Below, in pieces: positions 55,301 to 64,000 of a stretch of 64,000 nt of DNA. The translations under genes were made by a program, and so were the position numbers. The notes beneath the pieces were generated by a model that saw only the letters and a program-made list of their open reading frames with translations, made no database searches and was not told the DNA's origin. The DNA comes from Balneolaceae bacterium UBA7797 (lineage in GTDB: Bacteria; Bacteroidota; Rhodothermia; Balneolales; Balneolaceae). The stretch spans positions 1 to 64,000 of the forward strand of contig DLCN01000030.1 of the NCBI GenBank assembly GCA_002480645.1, read 5' to 3'. Every line of letters starts with the position of its first letter. Position 1 is the stretch's first letter.

Positions 55301-55924
55301 CATTCCACGGTCGCGATGAGCTTTAACATCACTCATACTTATCATTCGGGAGATAGCCACATCATCCAGAACTTCGATCTTTGAGATCTCATGTGAAGTT
55401 CTGAATCCGTCAAAAATATGAAGGAAAGGAATGCGAGATGCTAACGTAGCAGTTTGAGAAATGAGGGAGAAATCCATCACTTCCTGCACATTATTAGCAA
55501 ATAACATGGCCCAACCTGTCTGGCGAACACCCATTACATCGGTATGGTCTCCAAAAATTGACAGTGCCTGAGTAGCCACCGACCGTGCCGCGATATGAAA
55601 TACGGTTGGGGTTAGTTCGCCGGCAATTTTATACATGTTTGGTAACATGAGTAGTAATCCCTGGCTGGCTGTAAAGGTGGTGGTAAGCGCGCCGCCCTGT
55701 AAAGAGCCGTGTACCGCTCCGGCAGCTCCACCTTCACTTTGCAATTCAATAATTTTCGGGATGTCCCCCCAAATATTACGTTGTTTGCGTGAGCTCCACA
55801 TATCCGCCCATTCGCCCATTGGTGATGCGGGGGTAATTGGGTAAATAGCAATAACTTCATTGGTTCTGAAGGCCACATGTGCAGCAGCTTCATTACCATC
55901 CATAGTTCTAATTATTTTAGTCAT
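52349..55924 (-). CDS. nifJ: pyruvate:ferredoxin (flavodoxin) oxidoreductase
   Basis: This 1191-residue single-chain PFOR has domain I (residues 1-250, IYPITPASPMGEWADMW), domain II and III (about 250-660), two ferredoxin-like 4Fe-4S clusters (CIQCGKCVMACPHAVIR near 690 and DCTGCTLCVEVCPVKDKT near 748) and a TPP domain with CAGCGETPYLSLL near 830, carrying the proximal cluster cysteines. It converts pyruvate and CoA to acetyl-CoA, CO2 and reduced ferredoxin or flavodoxin. It heads a two-gene operon with the DHOD-like gene. Confidence 0.95.
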   Translation of the reverse strand: MTKIIRTMDGNEAAAHVAFRTNEVIAIYPITPASPMGEWADMWSSRKQRNIWGDIPKIIELQSEGGAAGAVHGSLQGGALTTTFTASQGLLLMLPNMYKIAGELTPTVFHIAARSVATQALSIFGDHTDVMGVRQTGWAMLFANNVQEVMDFSLISQTATLASRIPFLHIFDGFRTSHEISKIEVLDDVAISRMISMSDVKAHRDRGMNPDQPFIRGTAQNPDVFFQSRETANPYYLATPTIVENAMRQFESITGRSYNLFDYVGAPDAEKVIVIMGSGADTVDETVNYLVNKGEKVGVIKVRLFRPFSMSHLIDAMPDSVKAISVLDRTKEPGSMGEPLYQDVISALIEDQSSATPKFSKIPKITGGRYGLSSKEFTPAMVKSIFDELQKDLPKNHFTIGINDDVTNTSLEFDGDFDIESEKTTRAVFWGLGSDGTVGANKNSIKIIGEETDMYAQGYFVYDSKKSGARTISHLRFGDHPVNSPYLIKNANFVGVHQFGFLQRYDTLALAADGATVLLNSPFGPDEVWEQLPEKVQRQIIKKDLKLYVIDAYEVAKEANLGIRINTVMQTCFFAISEVLPKEQAINKIKEYIQKTYSKRGQKVVDMNFRAVDISLEHLYPVTVPEEINSKVETNGSIPKEAPEFVQQVIQEIIDGNGDNLPVSALPCDGTFPSGTTKWEKRDIAMEIPVWDPDICIQCGKCVMACPHAVIRAKVAEPELLEDAPESFKHTKAKWRQLPNQEYTIQVSVDDCTGCTLCVEVCPVKDKTNVSRKALNMESKLPIQEQEQANWNFFETLPAFDKAEHDEFDFNKTKETQLLDPYFEFSGACAGCGETPYLSLLTRLFGDRMIVANATGCSSIYGGNLPTTPWSKDAKGRGPAWNNSLFEDNAEFGLGMSLAAEKKTDIARVLLKELRGKVVPEMLADHLMDSPQTTDAEIEAQRHRVDELLKRLEGKDDPRSTRLAEVAHALVKKSVWIIGGDGWAYDIGFGGLDHVLASGQNVNVLVMDTEVYSNTGGQASKATGLGAIAKFAAGGKPTPKKDLGKLAMGYGNVYVAQVAMGANENQLIKAFKEAESYDGPSLIIAYSHCIAHGIDMAKGLEQQKLANDSGYWPVYRFDPRLEEQGKNPLQLDSKGPKIPLKEYIYNEQRYRLLSQIDPKKAAELLGEAQEWVNHHWDTLKQQADQKPLNAE

Positions 55925-56137
55925 GAGTTCCCCTATTATTATCTAACTGGAAATATTAACAGCCACAGAGTACCCATGAATTGTGAAAGATTGATGAAGT
56001 CCGTTTCCTTTAAATATGAAGGAAATATGAAGATGTAAGTAGTTGTGTTTTAGAAACTGTCTCTCAGAATTTTAAAAAAACCGTTAAAACAATAGTTAAA
56101 TAAGGGCTTTCGACATAAAAAATTCATATTTGGTGGA

Positions 56138-56168
56138 TTTGTATTTCAACCTTACCTAACTATTTTCA
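56138..56168 (+). promoter_or_regulatory. possible promoter of the propeller kinase
   Basis: TTTG (56138-56141), 19 bp and TATTTTCA (56161-56168; 6 of 8 to consensus) lie 17 bases ahead of the kinase ATG. Confidence 0.3.
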
Positions 56169-56184
56169 GAGAGATCAATTCAGG

Positions 56185-59178
56185 ATGAAAAAAACAGCAC
56201 TTCTACTCCTTATTATATCTTTTTGTATTGCAGGTTGGCAAGCCCGGGCTCAGGATCTGAATCAGAGAGAGTATGTCGTTAACCATTTCACTATGGAAGA
56301 TGGGTTGCCTCAAAGTTCAGTGAACGACATCATTCAAGCTAAGAATGGTTACATATGGCTGGCTACGTATGGTGGATTGGTGCGGTTCGACGGTAACACC
56401 TTCACTACCTTTAATCGCGGGAATGTACCGGGGATGAGTGCCGATCGTATACTTAGAATTTATGAAGCTGAAGACGGAGCTATTTGGGCTTTTCCGGAAT
56501 ATCCGGTGTCCTCTCTGTTCAGATTTTATAAGGGTGAGGTAACCAATTTTCAATTCGAACAGAACCCGGGCTATCTCATTACTTTCGATGAAGACAAAGA
56601 AGGGAGACTCTGGCTCTCTGCTTCAAAAAGAATTTACCAATATAAAGATGGTGAGTTTATTAATGCTGATATAATCGATGATAAAGAACTCGCTGAAAAA
56701 GCAAGAGAAGGAAATGGTGTTTGGATCACCGATTCAGAGCATTTGTATAAAACCATAGATGAAAAGGTGGTTTTGATCAAAGAGAGTATCGATAAGGAGT
56801 ATAATGCTGCAATAGTTGATATCATCGAGTACCCTATAAACTCCGGTGATCTTTTCGGTGCTACCATAAACCGGGGAATTGCATGGGATGCCGACGGAAA
56901 AATTAAGAATTTTGGTAGTAATGCAGGCCTGCCCAACGATAATGCGCTCCGTTTTAAACCTTTCTATGACGGGTCTTTATTCACTATGGTATTCAGTCAT
57001 ATATATTACTGGACGGGATCCGGTTTCAATGTCTTCAGGCCGGATAAACTGCCAAAAAATATCGATCTGAAAAGCATTCTGCTGGACAGTGAAGGGAATT
57101 ATTGGGTAGGTACTTCGGCAAATGGACTATTTCAGTTGCGTCCCTCGGCCATTTCTATGATCGACAGTGATGACGGCCTGGAAAACGAGAAAATGCTCTC
57201 GCTGAGTATTGATGAAGATGGTACCGGAATTCTTTCTACAAATTGTGGTGGTATCTACGACTGGGATGGGGAAAAAGCGAACTATTCTAAGTTGCAGAAC
57301 TATTTAGACGGTGGTTGTAACTGGGCGGTATTACACGATTCAAAGGGTCGCTATTGGATCGGTGGCGGGGCACTATATATGACAGAATCAATTGATGAAC
57401 CCGGCAAAACATTTACGGAAGAAGACGGGATCTCTGCGGTGCCTGTTTTTCTGCTTTATGAAGATTCAAAAGGAAATATCTGGGTTGCTAATATGGCAGG
57501 CGTATATAAATACGATGGTAGCACCTTTCAGCATTATTCTATGGAGAATGGATTAAAGGTAAACGATAACCGGGCTCTGTTGGAATCCTCAGACGGTACC
57601 ATCTGGCTGGCGGCAGGAGGTGGATTGAATTTTATAAAGGACGATCAAGTATACTTTCATCCACTCATAGATAAAGGTCAACAGGATATAGAGAGAGAGC
57701 CAAACATACGGGCAATCTATGAAGATCATGAAGGGTTACTTTGGATCGGAACCTATGGAAATGGGATTTATGTGATCAGAAAGGATACCATACAACATAT
57801 CACTCAACAAGATGGTCTGTTCGATAACGTGGTATCGCATATTATTGAAGATGAGACCGGAAATTTTTGGATGGGAAGTAACCGGGGGATCTCAAGTGTT
57901 AAACGTAATGAATTACTCGATTATCTTGATGGAACCATTGATGAATTTTGGGTAAGTACATTTGGTGTGGCTGATGGGATGAAATCTGCAGAAACCAACG
58001 GAGGATTCCAGCCAAGCGCCAATATTGATGGTGAGGGGAGGATCTATTTTCCAACGGTAGCGGGCGTTGCAGTTGTAGATACCCGCAAAATAAAAACAAA
58101 CGATATTTTACCTCCTGTTTACATCGAAAACCTAAGAACCTTTGATTCAACGCTGGTAGTACAGGATTCTATCGTTCTTGATTATAACACTCCCTTTCTG
58201 GAGATCGGATATACGGCAATTAGTTTTACCGAACCTGAAAAAGTACAGTTCAAATACCGGTTAAATGGATTGGATAATTCCTGGATCGATGTGGGAAATC
58301 GAAGAACAGCCTTGTATTCCCGAATTCCGCCCGGAAATTACACCTTCGAGGTACAGGCTAGTAATAATGATGGTATATGGAATACGGAAGGTGCATCAAT
58401 TACCATTGTGATACAGCCCCCGTTTTGGCAGACAAACTGGTTCTATGTACTTATAGGGTTCTTATTGTTGACCACCGGTCCGGGTATCTATTATATGCGG
58501 GTTCAACGGCTGAAAAAAGAAAATGAACGACAGAAGAAGTTCACGGAACAGCTTATTGATTCGCAGGAACAAGAACGGAGAAGAATTGCTGCTGAACTTC
58601 ATGACGGATTAGGTCAACAGATCCTGGTCATCAAGAACCGGGTGGAGCTGGCAAAATACAGCGTGGATAACCCGGGCGAGATCAAACAACAACTGGATGA
58701 GATCTTACAAAGTGCGGTACATTCCATTCAGGATGTGAGGACCATTTCGCATGGGTTGCGGCCGGTTCATTTAGAAAAATTCGGACTCACGGAAGCGTTG
58801 AATAACCTTTTCGAGGAACTGGAGCAAGTTACTGAGATCAAATGGTCGCACTATATAGATGACATTGACGAGTTGATTCCTAAAGAAAAAGAGATCAATT
58901 TATACAGGGTTGTACAGGAAGGCACTAAGAATATTATAAAACACTCTTCGGCATTTACAGCCTCTATTTTTGTGCGAAGGCTGGATGATGAGATCAGAAT
59001 TACATTGATCGATGATGGTAAAGGATTTAATATTTTGAACAGAGATTCCTTTACCGGTTTCGGTTTCACCGGGATGCAGGAAAGGATTCAGACTCTGGGA
59101 GGAACGCTGGAATTTGAAAGCGAACCGGGTGATGGAACAACCATTAATATCAGGATACCGATCTTTAACAATGGCTAA
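56185..59178 (+). CDS. two-component regulator propeller sensor histidine kinase
   Basis: This 997-residue kinase has a signal peptide (1-22), a two-propeller sensor of Reg_prop repeats (examples: DIIQAKNGYIWLATYGGLVRF, ILLDSEGNYWVGTSANGLF; key residues [GN]xxW[LV][AG]T), a Y_Y_Y domain near 650-745, one membrane helix (about 752-770), HisKA_3 with His806 in ERRRIAAELHDGLGQQ and an HATPase with EGTKNIIKHS. It is a NarX/LiaS-type kinase. The ligand may be a polysaccharide or other periplasmic signal. It overlaps its regulator by 8 bases. Confidence 0.92.
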   Translation: MKKTALLLLIISFCIAGWQARAQDLNQREYVVNHFTMEDGLPQSSVNDIIQAKNGYIWLATYGGLVRFDGNTFTTFNRGNVPGMSADRILRIYEAEDGAIWAFPEYPVSSLFRFYKGEVTNFQFEQNPGYLITFDEDKEGRLWLSASKRIYQYKDGEFINADIIDDKELAEKAREGNGVWITDSEHLYKTIDEKVVLIKESIDKEYNAAIVDIIEYPINSGDLFGATINRGIAWDADGKIKNFGSNAGLPNDNALRFKPFYDGSLFTMVFSHIYYWTGSGFNVFRPDKLPKNIDLKSILLDSEGNYWVGTSANGLFQLRPSAISMIDSDDGLENEKMLSLSIDEDGTGILSTNCGGIYDWDGEKANYSKLQNYLDGGCNWAVLHDSKGRYWIGGGALYMTESIDEPGKTFTEEDGISAVPVFLLYEDSKGNIWVANMAGVYKYDGSTFQHYSMENGLKVNDNRALLESSDGTIWLAAGGGLNFIKDDQVYFHPLIDKGQQDIEREPNIRAIYEDHEGLLWIGTYGNGIYVIRKDTIQHITQQDGLFDNVVSHIIEDETGNFWMGSNRGISSVKRNELLDYLDGTIDEFWVSTFGVADGMKSAETNGGFQPSANIDGEGRIYFPTVAGVAVVDTRKIKTNDILPPVYIENLRTFDSTLVVQDSIVLDYNTPFLEIGYTAISFTEPEKVQFKYRLNGLDNSWIDVGNRRTALYSRIPPGNYTFEVQASNNDGIWNTEGASITIVIQPPFWQTNWFYVLIGFLLLTTGPGIYYMRVQRLKKENERQKKFTEQLIDSQEQERRRIAAELHDGLGQQILVIKNRVELAKYSVDNPGEIKQQLDEILQSAVHSIQDVRTISHGLRPVHLEKFGLTEALNNLFEELEQVTEIKWSHYIDDIDELIPKEKEINLYRVVQEGTKNIIKHSSAFTASIFVRRLDDEIRITLIDDGKGFNILNRDSFTGFGFTGMQERIQTLGGTLEFESEPGDGTTINIRIPIFNNG

Positions 59179-59824
59179 ATCAAAAACGAGAATTGTGATC
59201 GCCGACGATCACGCGTTGATCAGAAAAGGATTACGACAAGTGTTGGAATCGCAGCCTGATTTTGAGATCATGGAAGCGGAAAACGGAGCAGAGGCTATAG
59301 AACTGATCCGGGAAGAATTGCCTGATATTGCTATCCTTGATATCGAAATGCCAGAAATGACCGGGTATGAAGTTGCAGCCAAAGTTGAAAACGAATCCAT
59401 TCAGGTCGATCTCATCTTCCTTACCATGTTTAAAGACGAATCGATCTTTAACCGGGCCATGGATATTGGTGTAAAAGGGTATGTATTAAAAGAGAATACC
59501 GTGTCTGAGATCATCAATTGCATAAAAACAGTTTCAAAAGGGAAATACTATTTAAGTCCGGCCATCTCAGATTTTCTGATACGAAGAAATAATCGGTTGG
59601 CAAATCCGGCTGCAGATAGCAGAGGAATTGATCAGTTAACACCGGCTGAAACAAATATCCTGAAGTTACTGGCTATGATGAAAACCAATCAGGAGATCGC
59701 TACGGAGTTGAGTATCAGCATCAAGACCGTACAGAATCACAGGAATAACATTTGCAATAAACTGGATCTGAGCGGAACCCACGCTCTTCTTAAATTTGCA
59801 GTAGAAAACACCCATCTGCTCTGA
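59171..59824 (+). CDS. NarL/LuxR-type response regulator
   Basis: The receiver has phosphorylation Asp57 (LDIEMPE) and the LuxR HTH reads LTPAETNILKLLAMMKTNQEIA and TELSISIKTVQNHRNNICNK near 160-205. The ATG at 59171 overlaps the kinase stop by 8 bases, which couples the pair. It is the partner of the propeller kinase. Inverted GGGTA/TACCC repeats follow it and precede the next operon. Confidence 0.92.
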   Translation: MAKSKTRIVIADDHALIRKGLRQVLESQPDFEIMEAENGAEAIELIREELPDIAILDIEMPEMTGYEVAAKVENESIQVDLIFLTMFKDESIFNRAMDIGVKGYVLKENTVSEIINCIKTVSKGKYYLSPAISDFLIRRNNRLANPAADSRGIDQLTPAETNILKLLAMMKTNQEIATELSISIKTVQNHRNNICNKLDLSGTHALLKFAVENTHLL

Positions 59825-59826
59825 TC

Positions 59827-59925
59827 ACCCGGTACCTGGGTCTGGGTACTTCTACCCAGAAGAATGAGCATCCCTGCCTATAGATAAAAAGAGGGGTAAA
59901 AGAGAGATTACCCGCGCCGGGGTAC
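59827..59925. promoter_or_regulatory. cluster of GGGTA/TACCC inverted repeats
   Basis: Three palindromes lie within 90 bases: ACCCGGTACCTGGGT (59827-59841), CTGGGTA-CTTC-TACCCAG (59842-59859) and GGGTAA-8 bp-TTACCC (59894-59913), plus a further GGGGTAC half site (59919-59925). Half sites resemble the TACYYMT heptamers of NarL-type proteins. They lie between the response regulator and the receiver/FG-GAP genes. Confidence 0.5.
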
Positions 59926-59957
59926 AGACCCATCTATAATTAATCCAAAATCAATTA

Positions 59958-60332
59958 ATGAAAATAATGATTGTGGACGACCATGCCGATATGCGTCGGG
60001 TTTTAGGGAATATCATACAAATAACAGCCGGGGGAAAAGATGTTGAGCTGTTCGAATGTGGCAGTGGTGAGGAGGCCATTGTACGATATCCATTAATAAA
60101 ACCTGACTGCGTATTCATGGATGTCGAGTTACAAAGTATGTCCGGCTTCGATGTTACGAAGTCAATTTTTCTGCAAGATTCTGATGCTCAGGTCATCATA
60201 ATTACCAGTTACGATACCAGAGCTTTCAGGCAAAAAGCACAAAGATTGAATGTGGCGGGATTCATCCCCAAAGATAGCCTGTCCGAGATCGGAAACATCC
60301 TACCAACCATTATCAATAAAACAGGATCATAA
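59958..60332 (+). CDS. stand-alone receiver domain protein
   Basis: A 124-residue single receiver with Asp55 (CVFMDVEL), acidic pair Asp7-Asp8 (MIVDDHADMRR), and Lys105 in GFIPKDSL. No output domain follows, so it may act in a phosphorelay or as a diffusible switch. Its TAA overlaps the ATG of the FG-GAP gene (TAATG), so the two are translationally coupled. Confidence 0.85.
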   Translation: MKIMIVDDHADMRRVLGNIIQITAGGKDVELFECGSGEEAIVRYPLIKPDCVFMDVELQSMSGFDVTKSIFLQDSDAQVIIITSYDTRAFRQKAQRLNVAGFIPKDSLSEIGNILPTIINKTGS

Positions 60333-63300
60333 TGAAACAGCTGTTACTAATCGTTTCTATACTTGGCTTTATATCGGGTTTGGCTACTGCTCAAACAGTT
60401 ACGTCAATCAGCCCTTATTTGGGGGCCGATGATGTAAGTGCTACCTCAGATATCACTATTAATTTTAGTGAGGCAATGGATAATGCCACCATTACATCAT
60501 CAACTGTAATTATAAGTGGCTCTCAACGTGGAATTTATTCCGGTTCGTTTTCTTACGGGGCAACATCTGCCACCTTCGACCCGGATTCTTCGTTCTTTCC
60601 GGGTGAACAGATTACGGTGGTAGTTACAGATGGGGTGGAAAACGCCTCGAATACTCCGTTAACTGCTCCTTACAGAACAACATTTACCACTTCCGCATCA
60701 GGTGATGGGGAATTTTCAGTTGGTGAACAATACACGGTGGATGGCTCCAATTATACGGACAGAACGATAACTGCTGATATTAATGAAGACGGATATGTGG
60801 ATATCATCACGCTGGTACCATCACTGAACCGGCTATCGGTATTTACCAATGATGGTGATGGAACTTACTCCGGCCCAACAAATTATACCACGGCCAACTC
60901 TTTTCAGGTTGAAGCGAAAGATGTAGATATGGATGGAAGTATCGATCTGGTTACATCAAATAACAACGCCTATATGATGTCCGTGTTTATTAACAATGGT
61001 AGCGGATCAGGGACATTTGCCTCGAAAGTGGATTATGCCAATGGCTCGAGCTGGAATGGTAAGGCACTGGCAACCGGCGATATTGATAACGATGGTGACG
61101 AAGATGTACTTGTTGATATAATCGTTGGAGGTACTGTTGATAGTGTTCAGGTTTTCCTGAATGATGGTGATGGAACTTATACAGTAGCGAGTGGGATCTC
61201 TACAACCGATCAGTTTGAGGAGATAAAGTTATATGATATTGATGGAGATGAGGATCTCGACCTTGTTGGTTTGAGTCCGGGATTGGGACTGCTGCGTACC
61301 TATGCTAATGATGGAACCGGCTCTTTTTCGATATTTTCAGATCACGCCGCAACTACCGGTTCATACCAATTTACATTAGCCAATTTTGTGTCTTCCTCGG
61401 CTAATATTGAAGCGATGATCGCCGATTATGACAATGATCAAGCAAGGCATTTAGGGGATGGTACGCTTCATTCATTTGGTGCTTTACCCTCGACAATATT
61501 TATCGGGGACGGACCAACAGCAATTACTTCCGGGGATCTGGATGGTGATGGCCATATGGATGTGGTTGTTTCAAACGCCCTGGATCAGAATCTATCCATT
61601 TTAACGAACGACGGTTCAGCTTCATTCACAGAAAGTAATTACTCTACTACAGGGACTTATGCCAACTATATTACACTTGCCGATGTGGACAACGACGGTG
61701 ATCTGGATATAGTGATGGGTAATCAGGATGGAACCCTTAGCATAGCTTATAATTTTTCGGGTCCCGCAGTAAGTTCTATTTCACCAGCACATGGATCAAC
61801 AGAAATTGCTCCTAACAGCGACATCACCATTAAGTTTAACGAAGCAATGAAATCGTCCACGCTGAATTCAACCAATGTAACGGTGGTTGGAAGTACCGCG
61901 GGCTCTATTACTGCTTCCTATTCTTATAACTCAGGTGACAGCACGTTAACCATCAATCCCGCTTCAGATTTTATACGTGGAGACGAGATAACCGTAACCG
62001 TAACTACTAATGTGACCAGTGATGCAGATCAGGCTATTGTAAGCAGTGCATCATCAACCTTCTCGGTAGAAAATGTAGATGTACAAAGCATCACACCGTC
62101 GCATAATGCAGTAGGTATCGCGGCAAATAGTGATATCGATATCACTTTCAACGACACTATGGACAACACCACACTCACAACCGGTAATATTCTTGTATTT
62201 GGATCACTGAGTGGAAATGTAGCAGGCTCCATTTCAATTGCCAGTAGTACCGCAACGTTCAACCCAACCAGTGATTTTATTACAGGGGAAGTTGTTACTG
62301 TGATCGTAACCACCGGAGTTGAGAACAGCAGTAATGTTTCGATAGCCAGTCCAAAAGTATTTCAATTTACGGTAGATGGATCTGTCGGTTATATCACACA
62401 GGCTGATACCGTAAGATCAGTTGGTACAGCTCCAACCGATGTATCCATTCTGGATGTGGATGTGGATGGCAATCTTGATCTCGTGGTTACAAACAGCACG
62501 GATAATACCGTGAGTATATTTCTGAATGATGGCAGTGGCGGATATTCCACAGCGAGTACATTGGCTACCGGTACCTATCCTGCAGCAATTGCCAGTGGCG
62601 ATTTTGATAATCTTAACGGGATGGATTTTGTAGTAGTGAATTATTCCGACAATGATGTTCGCGTTTTCACTAATAATGGCAGCGGAACATTCACTTCCGC
62701 AGATTATGTTGTAGGAACCGGAGCTATTGATGCAGCAGTCGCTGATCTGAACGGAGATGGTTATCTGGATATAGCCGTTCAAAACAGAAATGTCACCTAC
62801 GCTTCCATTTTATTGAATGATGGCGACGGGACCTTTACTGCTTCCGGTACTATTTCCAATACTTCAAATCTGGATAGGATCATTGCCGCTGATATTGATG
62901 ATGACGATGATATTGACCTTGCAATGGGCGGAGCTGGAATGGTTCTGTTTACTGCATTGAATAATGGAGACGGTACCTTCGCCACTGCGACAAATACCGG
63001 AATAGCATCATACGATGCAGAGTTTGTTGATCTGGATGGTGATAATATGTTGGATCTTGTGGTTTCTGATGATGGATCCAATGAAGTTTCTGTTCATATC
63101 AATAGTGGAACAGGAAGCTTCGGTACGGCCACAAATTATACTGTTGCTGATGCCAGAGAATTGAGCATCGTCGATTACAATGGCGATGGTGATATGGACA
63201 TTGTAGCTGTAAGCTATAGCGGAGGCTATGCTCAGGTGCTGGAAAATGGAGGAAGCGGGACATTTACTTCCGGTCAGACTTTTGAACTGGGTTCTATTCC

Positions 63301-64000
63301 GGTTAATCAAAGTGTAGCTGATCTGGATGAGGACGGTCATCAGGACTTCGTAACCGTTAACAGAACGGCGAATTCTATATCTATTAATTATGGAACAGAT
63401 TTTGTCGAAGTAACTTCGTTTACTCCCGCACTACATGCAGTCGGGATCTCAGCCACAGCCAATATCACGGCTACTTTTAACGATGATATGAATGCGGCCA
63501 CTTTTACGAGTTCAAACGTAATCGTTAGTGGATCTTATTCCGGGGTATTATCGGGGGTATTCTCCTATGATTCTCCATCGAAGACCATGACTTTTAATCC
63601 GGACAACTCATTTAAAACCGGAGAAGAGATTACGGTGGCGATCACAACAGGAGTGGAGAATTCAGGTGGAAGTTCGTTAACTGTACCGGAAACATTCACA
63701 TTTACAGCTGCTGCCGGTGGTGCAGGATATTTCACGCAGGCTTTTGAATCCGGTGCATTCCCAGACTATGCGAGTTCACTTGAAGGAGCAGATCTGGATG
63801 GTGACGGTGACTTAGAACAGATTGGTATGTACAATAATAAACTATCCATCCGATTTAATGATGGGTCAGGTACGTATGGATTTGGTACCGCAGTAAGTTA
63901 CACATTAAGCAGTGGAGCTTCTTTTAAAACTGCAGATCTTGATAACGATGGAGATATAGATATTCTGGCAATGGCCGGGAATTCTAAATACCTGATATTC
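60332..64000 (+). CDS. very large secreted FG-GAP/VCBS and Big_5 repeat protein (3' end beyond window)
   Basis: An open frame of 1223 codons without a stop reaches the window edge. A signal peptide (1-20, ending ATAQ) is followed by Ig-like Big_5/SbsA domains beginning near residues 24, 475, 578 and 1023 (VTSISPYLGADDVS, VSSISPAHGSTEIA, VQSITPSHNAVGI, VTSFTPALHAVGIS) and by about 15 FG-GAP/VCBS calcium-binding motifs of the type ADxNxDGxxDI. These proteins are usually surface-anchored or secreted and bind calcium and sugars. The C-terminus, and any sorting domain, is not in the window. It is coupled to the receiver gene. Confidence 0.88.
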   Translation, partial: MKQLLLIVSILGFISGLATAQTVTSISPYLGADDVSATSDITINFSEAMDNATITSSTVIISGSQRGIYSGSFSYGATSATFDPDSSFFPGEQITVVVTDGVENASNTPLTAPYRTTFTTSASGDGEFSVGEQYTVDGSNYTDRTITADINEDGYVDIITLVPSLNRLSVFTNDGDGTYSGPTNYTTANSFQVEAKDVDMDGSIDLVTSNNNAYMMSVFINNGSGSGTFASKVDYANGSSWNGKALATGDIDNDGDEDVLVDIIVGGTVDSVQVFLNDGDGTYTVASGISTTDQFEEIKLYDIDGDEDLDLVGLSPGLGLLRTYANDGTGSFSIFSDHAATTGSYQFTLANFVSSSANIEAMIADYDNDQARHLGDGTLHSFGALPSTIFIGDGPTAITSGDLDGDGHMDVVVSNALDQNLSILTNDGSASFTESNYSTTGTYANYITLADVDNDGDLDIVMGNQDGTLSIAYNFSGPAVSSISPAHGSTEIAPNSDITIKFNEAMKSSTLNSTNVTVVGSTAGSITASYSYNSGDSTLTINPASDFIRGDEITVTVTTNVTSDADQAIVSSASSTFSVENVDVQSITPSHNAVGIAANSDIDITFNDTMDNTTLTTGNILVFGSLSGNVAGSISIASSTATFNPTSDFITGEVVTVIVTTGVENSSNVSIASPKVFQFTVDGSVGYITQADTVRSVGTAPTDVSILDVDVDGNLDLVVTNSTDNTVSIFLNDGSGGYSTASTLATGTYPAAIASGDFDNLNGMDFVVVNYSDNDVRVFTNNGSGTFTSADYVVGTGAIDAAVADLNGDGYLDIAVQNRNVTYASILLNDGDGTFTASGTISNTSNLDRIIAADIDDDDDIDLAMGGAGMVLFTALNNGDGTFATATNTGIASYDAEFVDLDGDNMLDLVVSDDGSNEVSVHINSGTGSFGTATNYTVADARELSIVDYNGDGDMDIVAVSYSGGYAQVLENGGSGTFTSGQTFELGSIPVNQSVADLDEDGHQDFVTVNRTANSISINYGTDFVEVTSFTPALHAVGISATANITATFNDDMNAATFTSSNVIVSGSYSGVLSGVFSYDSPSKTMTFNPDNSFKTGEEITVAITTGVENSGGSSLTVPETFTFTAAAGGAGYFTQAFESGAFPDYASSLEGADLDGDGDLEQIGMYNNKLSIRFNDGSGTYGFGTAVSYTLSSGASFKTADLDNDGDIDILAMAGNSKYLIF

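Noticed and set aside
62029..63340. Minus-strand frames in the FG-GAP gene
   Set aside because: The repeated, Asp/Gly-rich codons of the real gene create long antisense open frames; their products are Ile/Ser/Ala-rich and not protein-like.
60332..64000. CRISPR or tandem DNA repeat array
   Set aside because: The repetition is at protein level (calcium-binding FG-GAP and Ig-like repeats), with divergent DNA and no spacer structure.

Overview
The window looks like a chromosomal segment of a marine, Bacteroidota-related bacterium, most likely of the Balneolota (Balneola/Gracilimonas-like). The basis is gene content (7TMR-DISM and two-component-propeller hybrid kinases, DUF368, NifJ paired with a DHOD-like protein, YtxJ, FG-GAP/Big_5 secreted proteins), moderate GC, several TTG/GTG starts, weak Shine-Dalgarno use, and several promoters of the Bacteroidota type (TTTG-like -33, about 20 bp, TAnnTTTG at -7). 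The species call is inference. I see no phage, insertion sequence, CRISPR array or rRNA. The only tRNA is tRNA-Leu(CAG) at the left edge.

Layout. 1-1900: tRNA-Leu, then a structured leader ahead of OsmC and a MetZ-type sulfhydrylase. 1900-14300 is almost all minus strand: M28 peptidase, a 7TMR-DISM hybrid kinase, a fatty acid desaturase, a Gfo/Idh - TerC - saccharopine-dehydrogenase-like operon, S1/P1 nuclease, a glyoxalase-fold protein behind a 26-bp palindrome, a WYL regulator with DinB and RibD-like genes behind another palindrome, and a UPF0173 hydrolase. 14400-20100: YtxJ, then a PgpH-like HD protein - XerD - gamma-glutamyltransferase operon. 20200-32240: histidine genes hisG-hisD-hisC-hisB-hisH, with hisA separated from them by a TetR-controlled LolA-like/ABC/beta-barrel operon. 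hisF and hisI/E are not in the window. A short His-rich leader peptide and a terminator precede hisG and form a histidine attenuator. 32300-46300 is mainly plus strand: UPF0045, lepA, lepB, rlmN (minus), a CxxC/beta-barrel secreted protein and a ZIP transporter (minus), pcm-DUF368, a tandem USP, rsmA and groES-groEL. 46400-51300: three secreted or lipoprotein genes and, in one gap, a remnant resembling an M20 peptidase. 51300-55900 (minus): NifJ and its DHOD-like partner. 56200-64000: a propeller sensor kinase, a NarL-type regulator, a stand-alone receiver and a very large FG-GAP/Big_5 secreted protein that runs off the right edge.

The clearest non-obvious signals are regulatory: the histidine attenuator (32141-32242), the long perfect palindrome ahead of the glyoxalase-like gene (11341-11366), the WYL-type palindrome (12486-12507), the TetR operator (26677-26696) and a cluster of GGGTA/TACCC inverted repeats ahead of the receiver/FG-GAP operon (59827-59925). 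No stretch over 300 bases is empty; the 491-base gap between hisC and hisB holds an opposite-strand DoxX gene.
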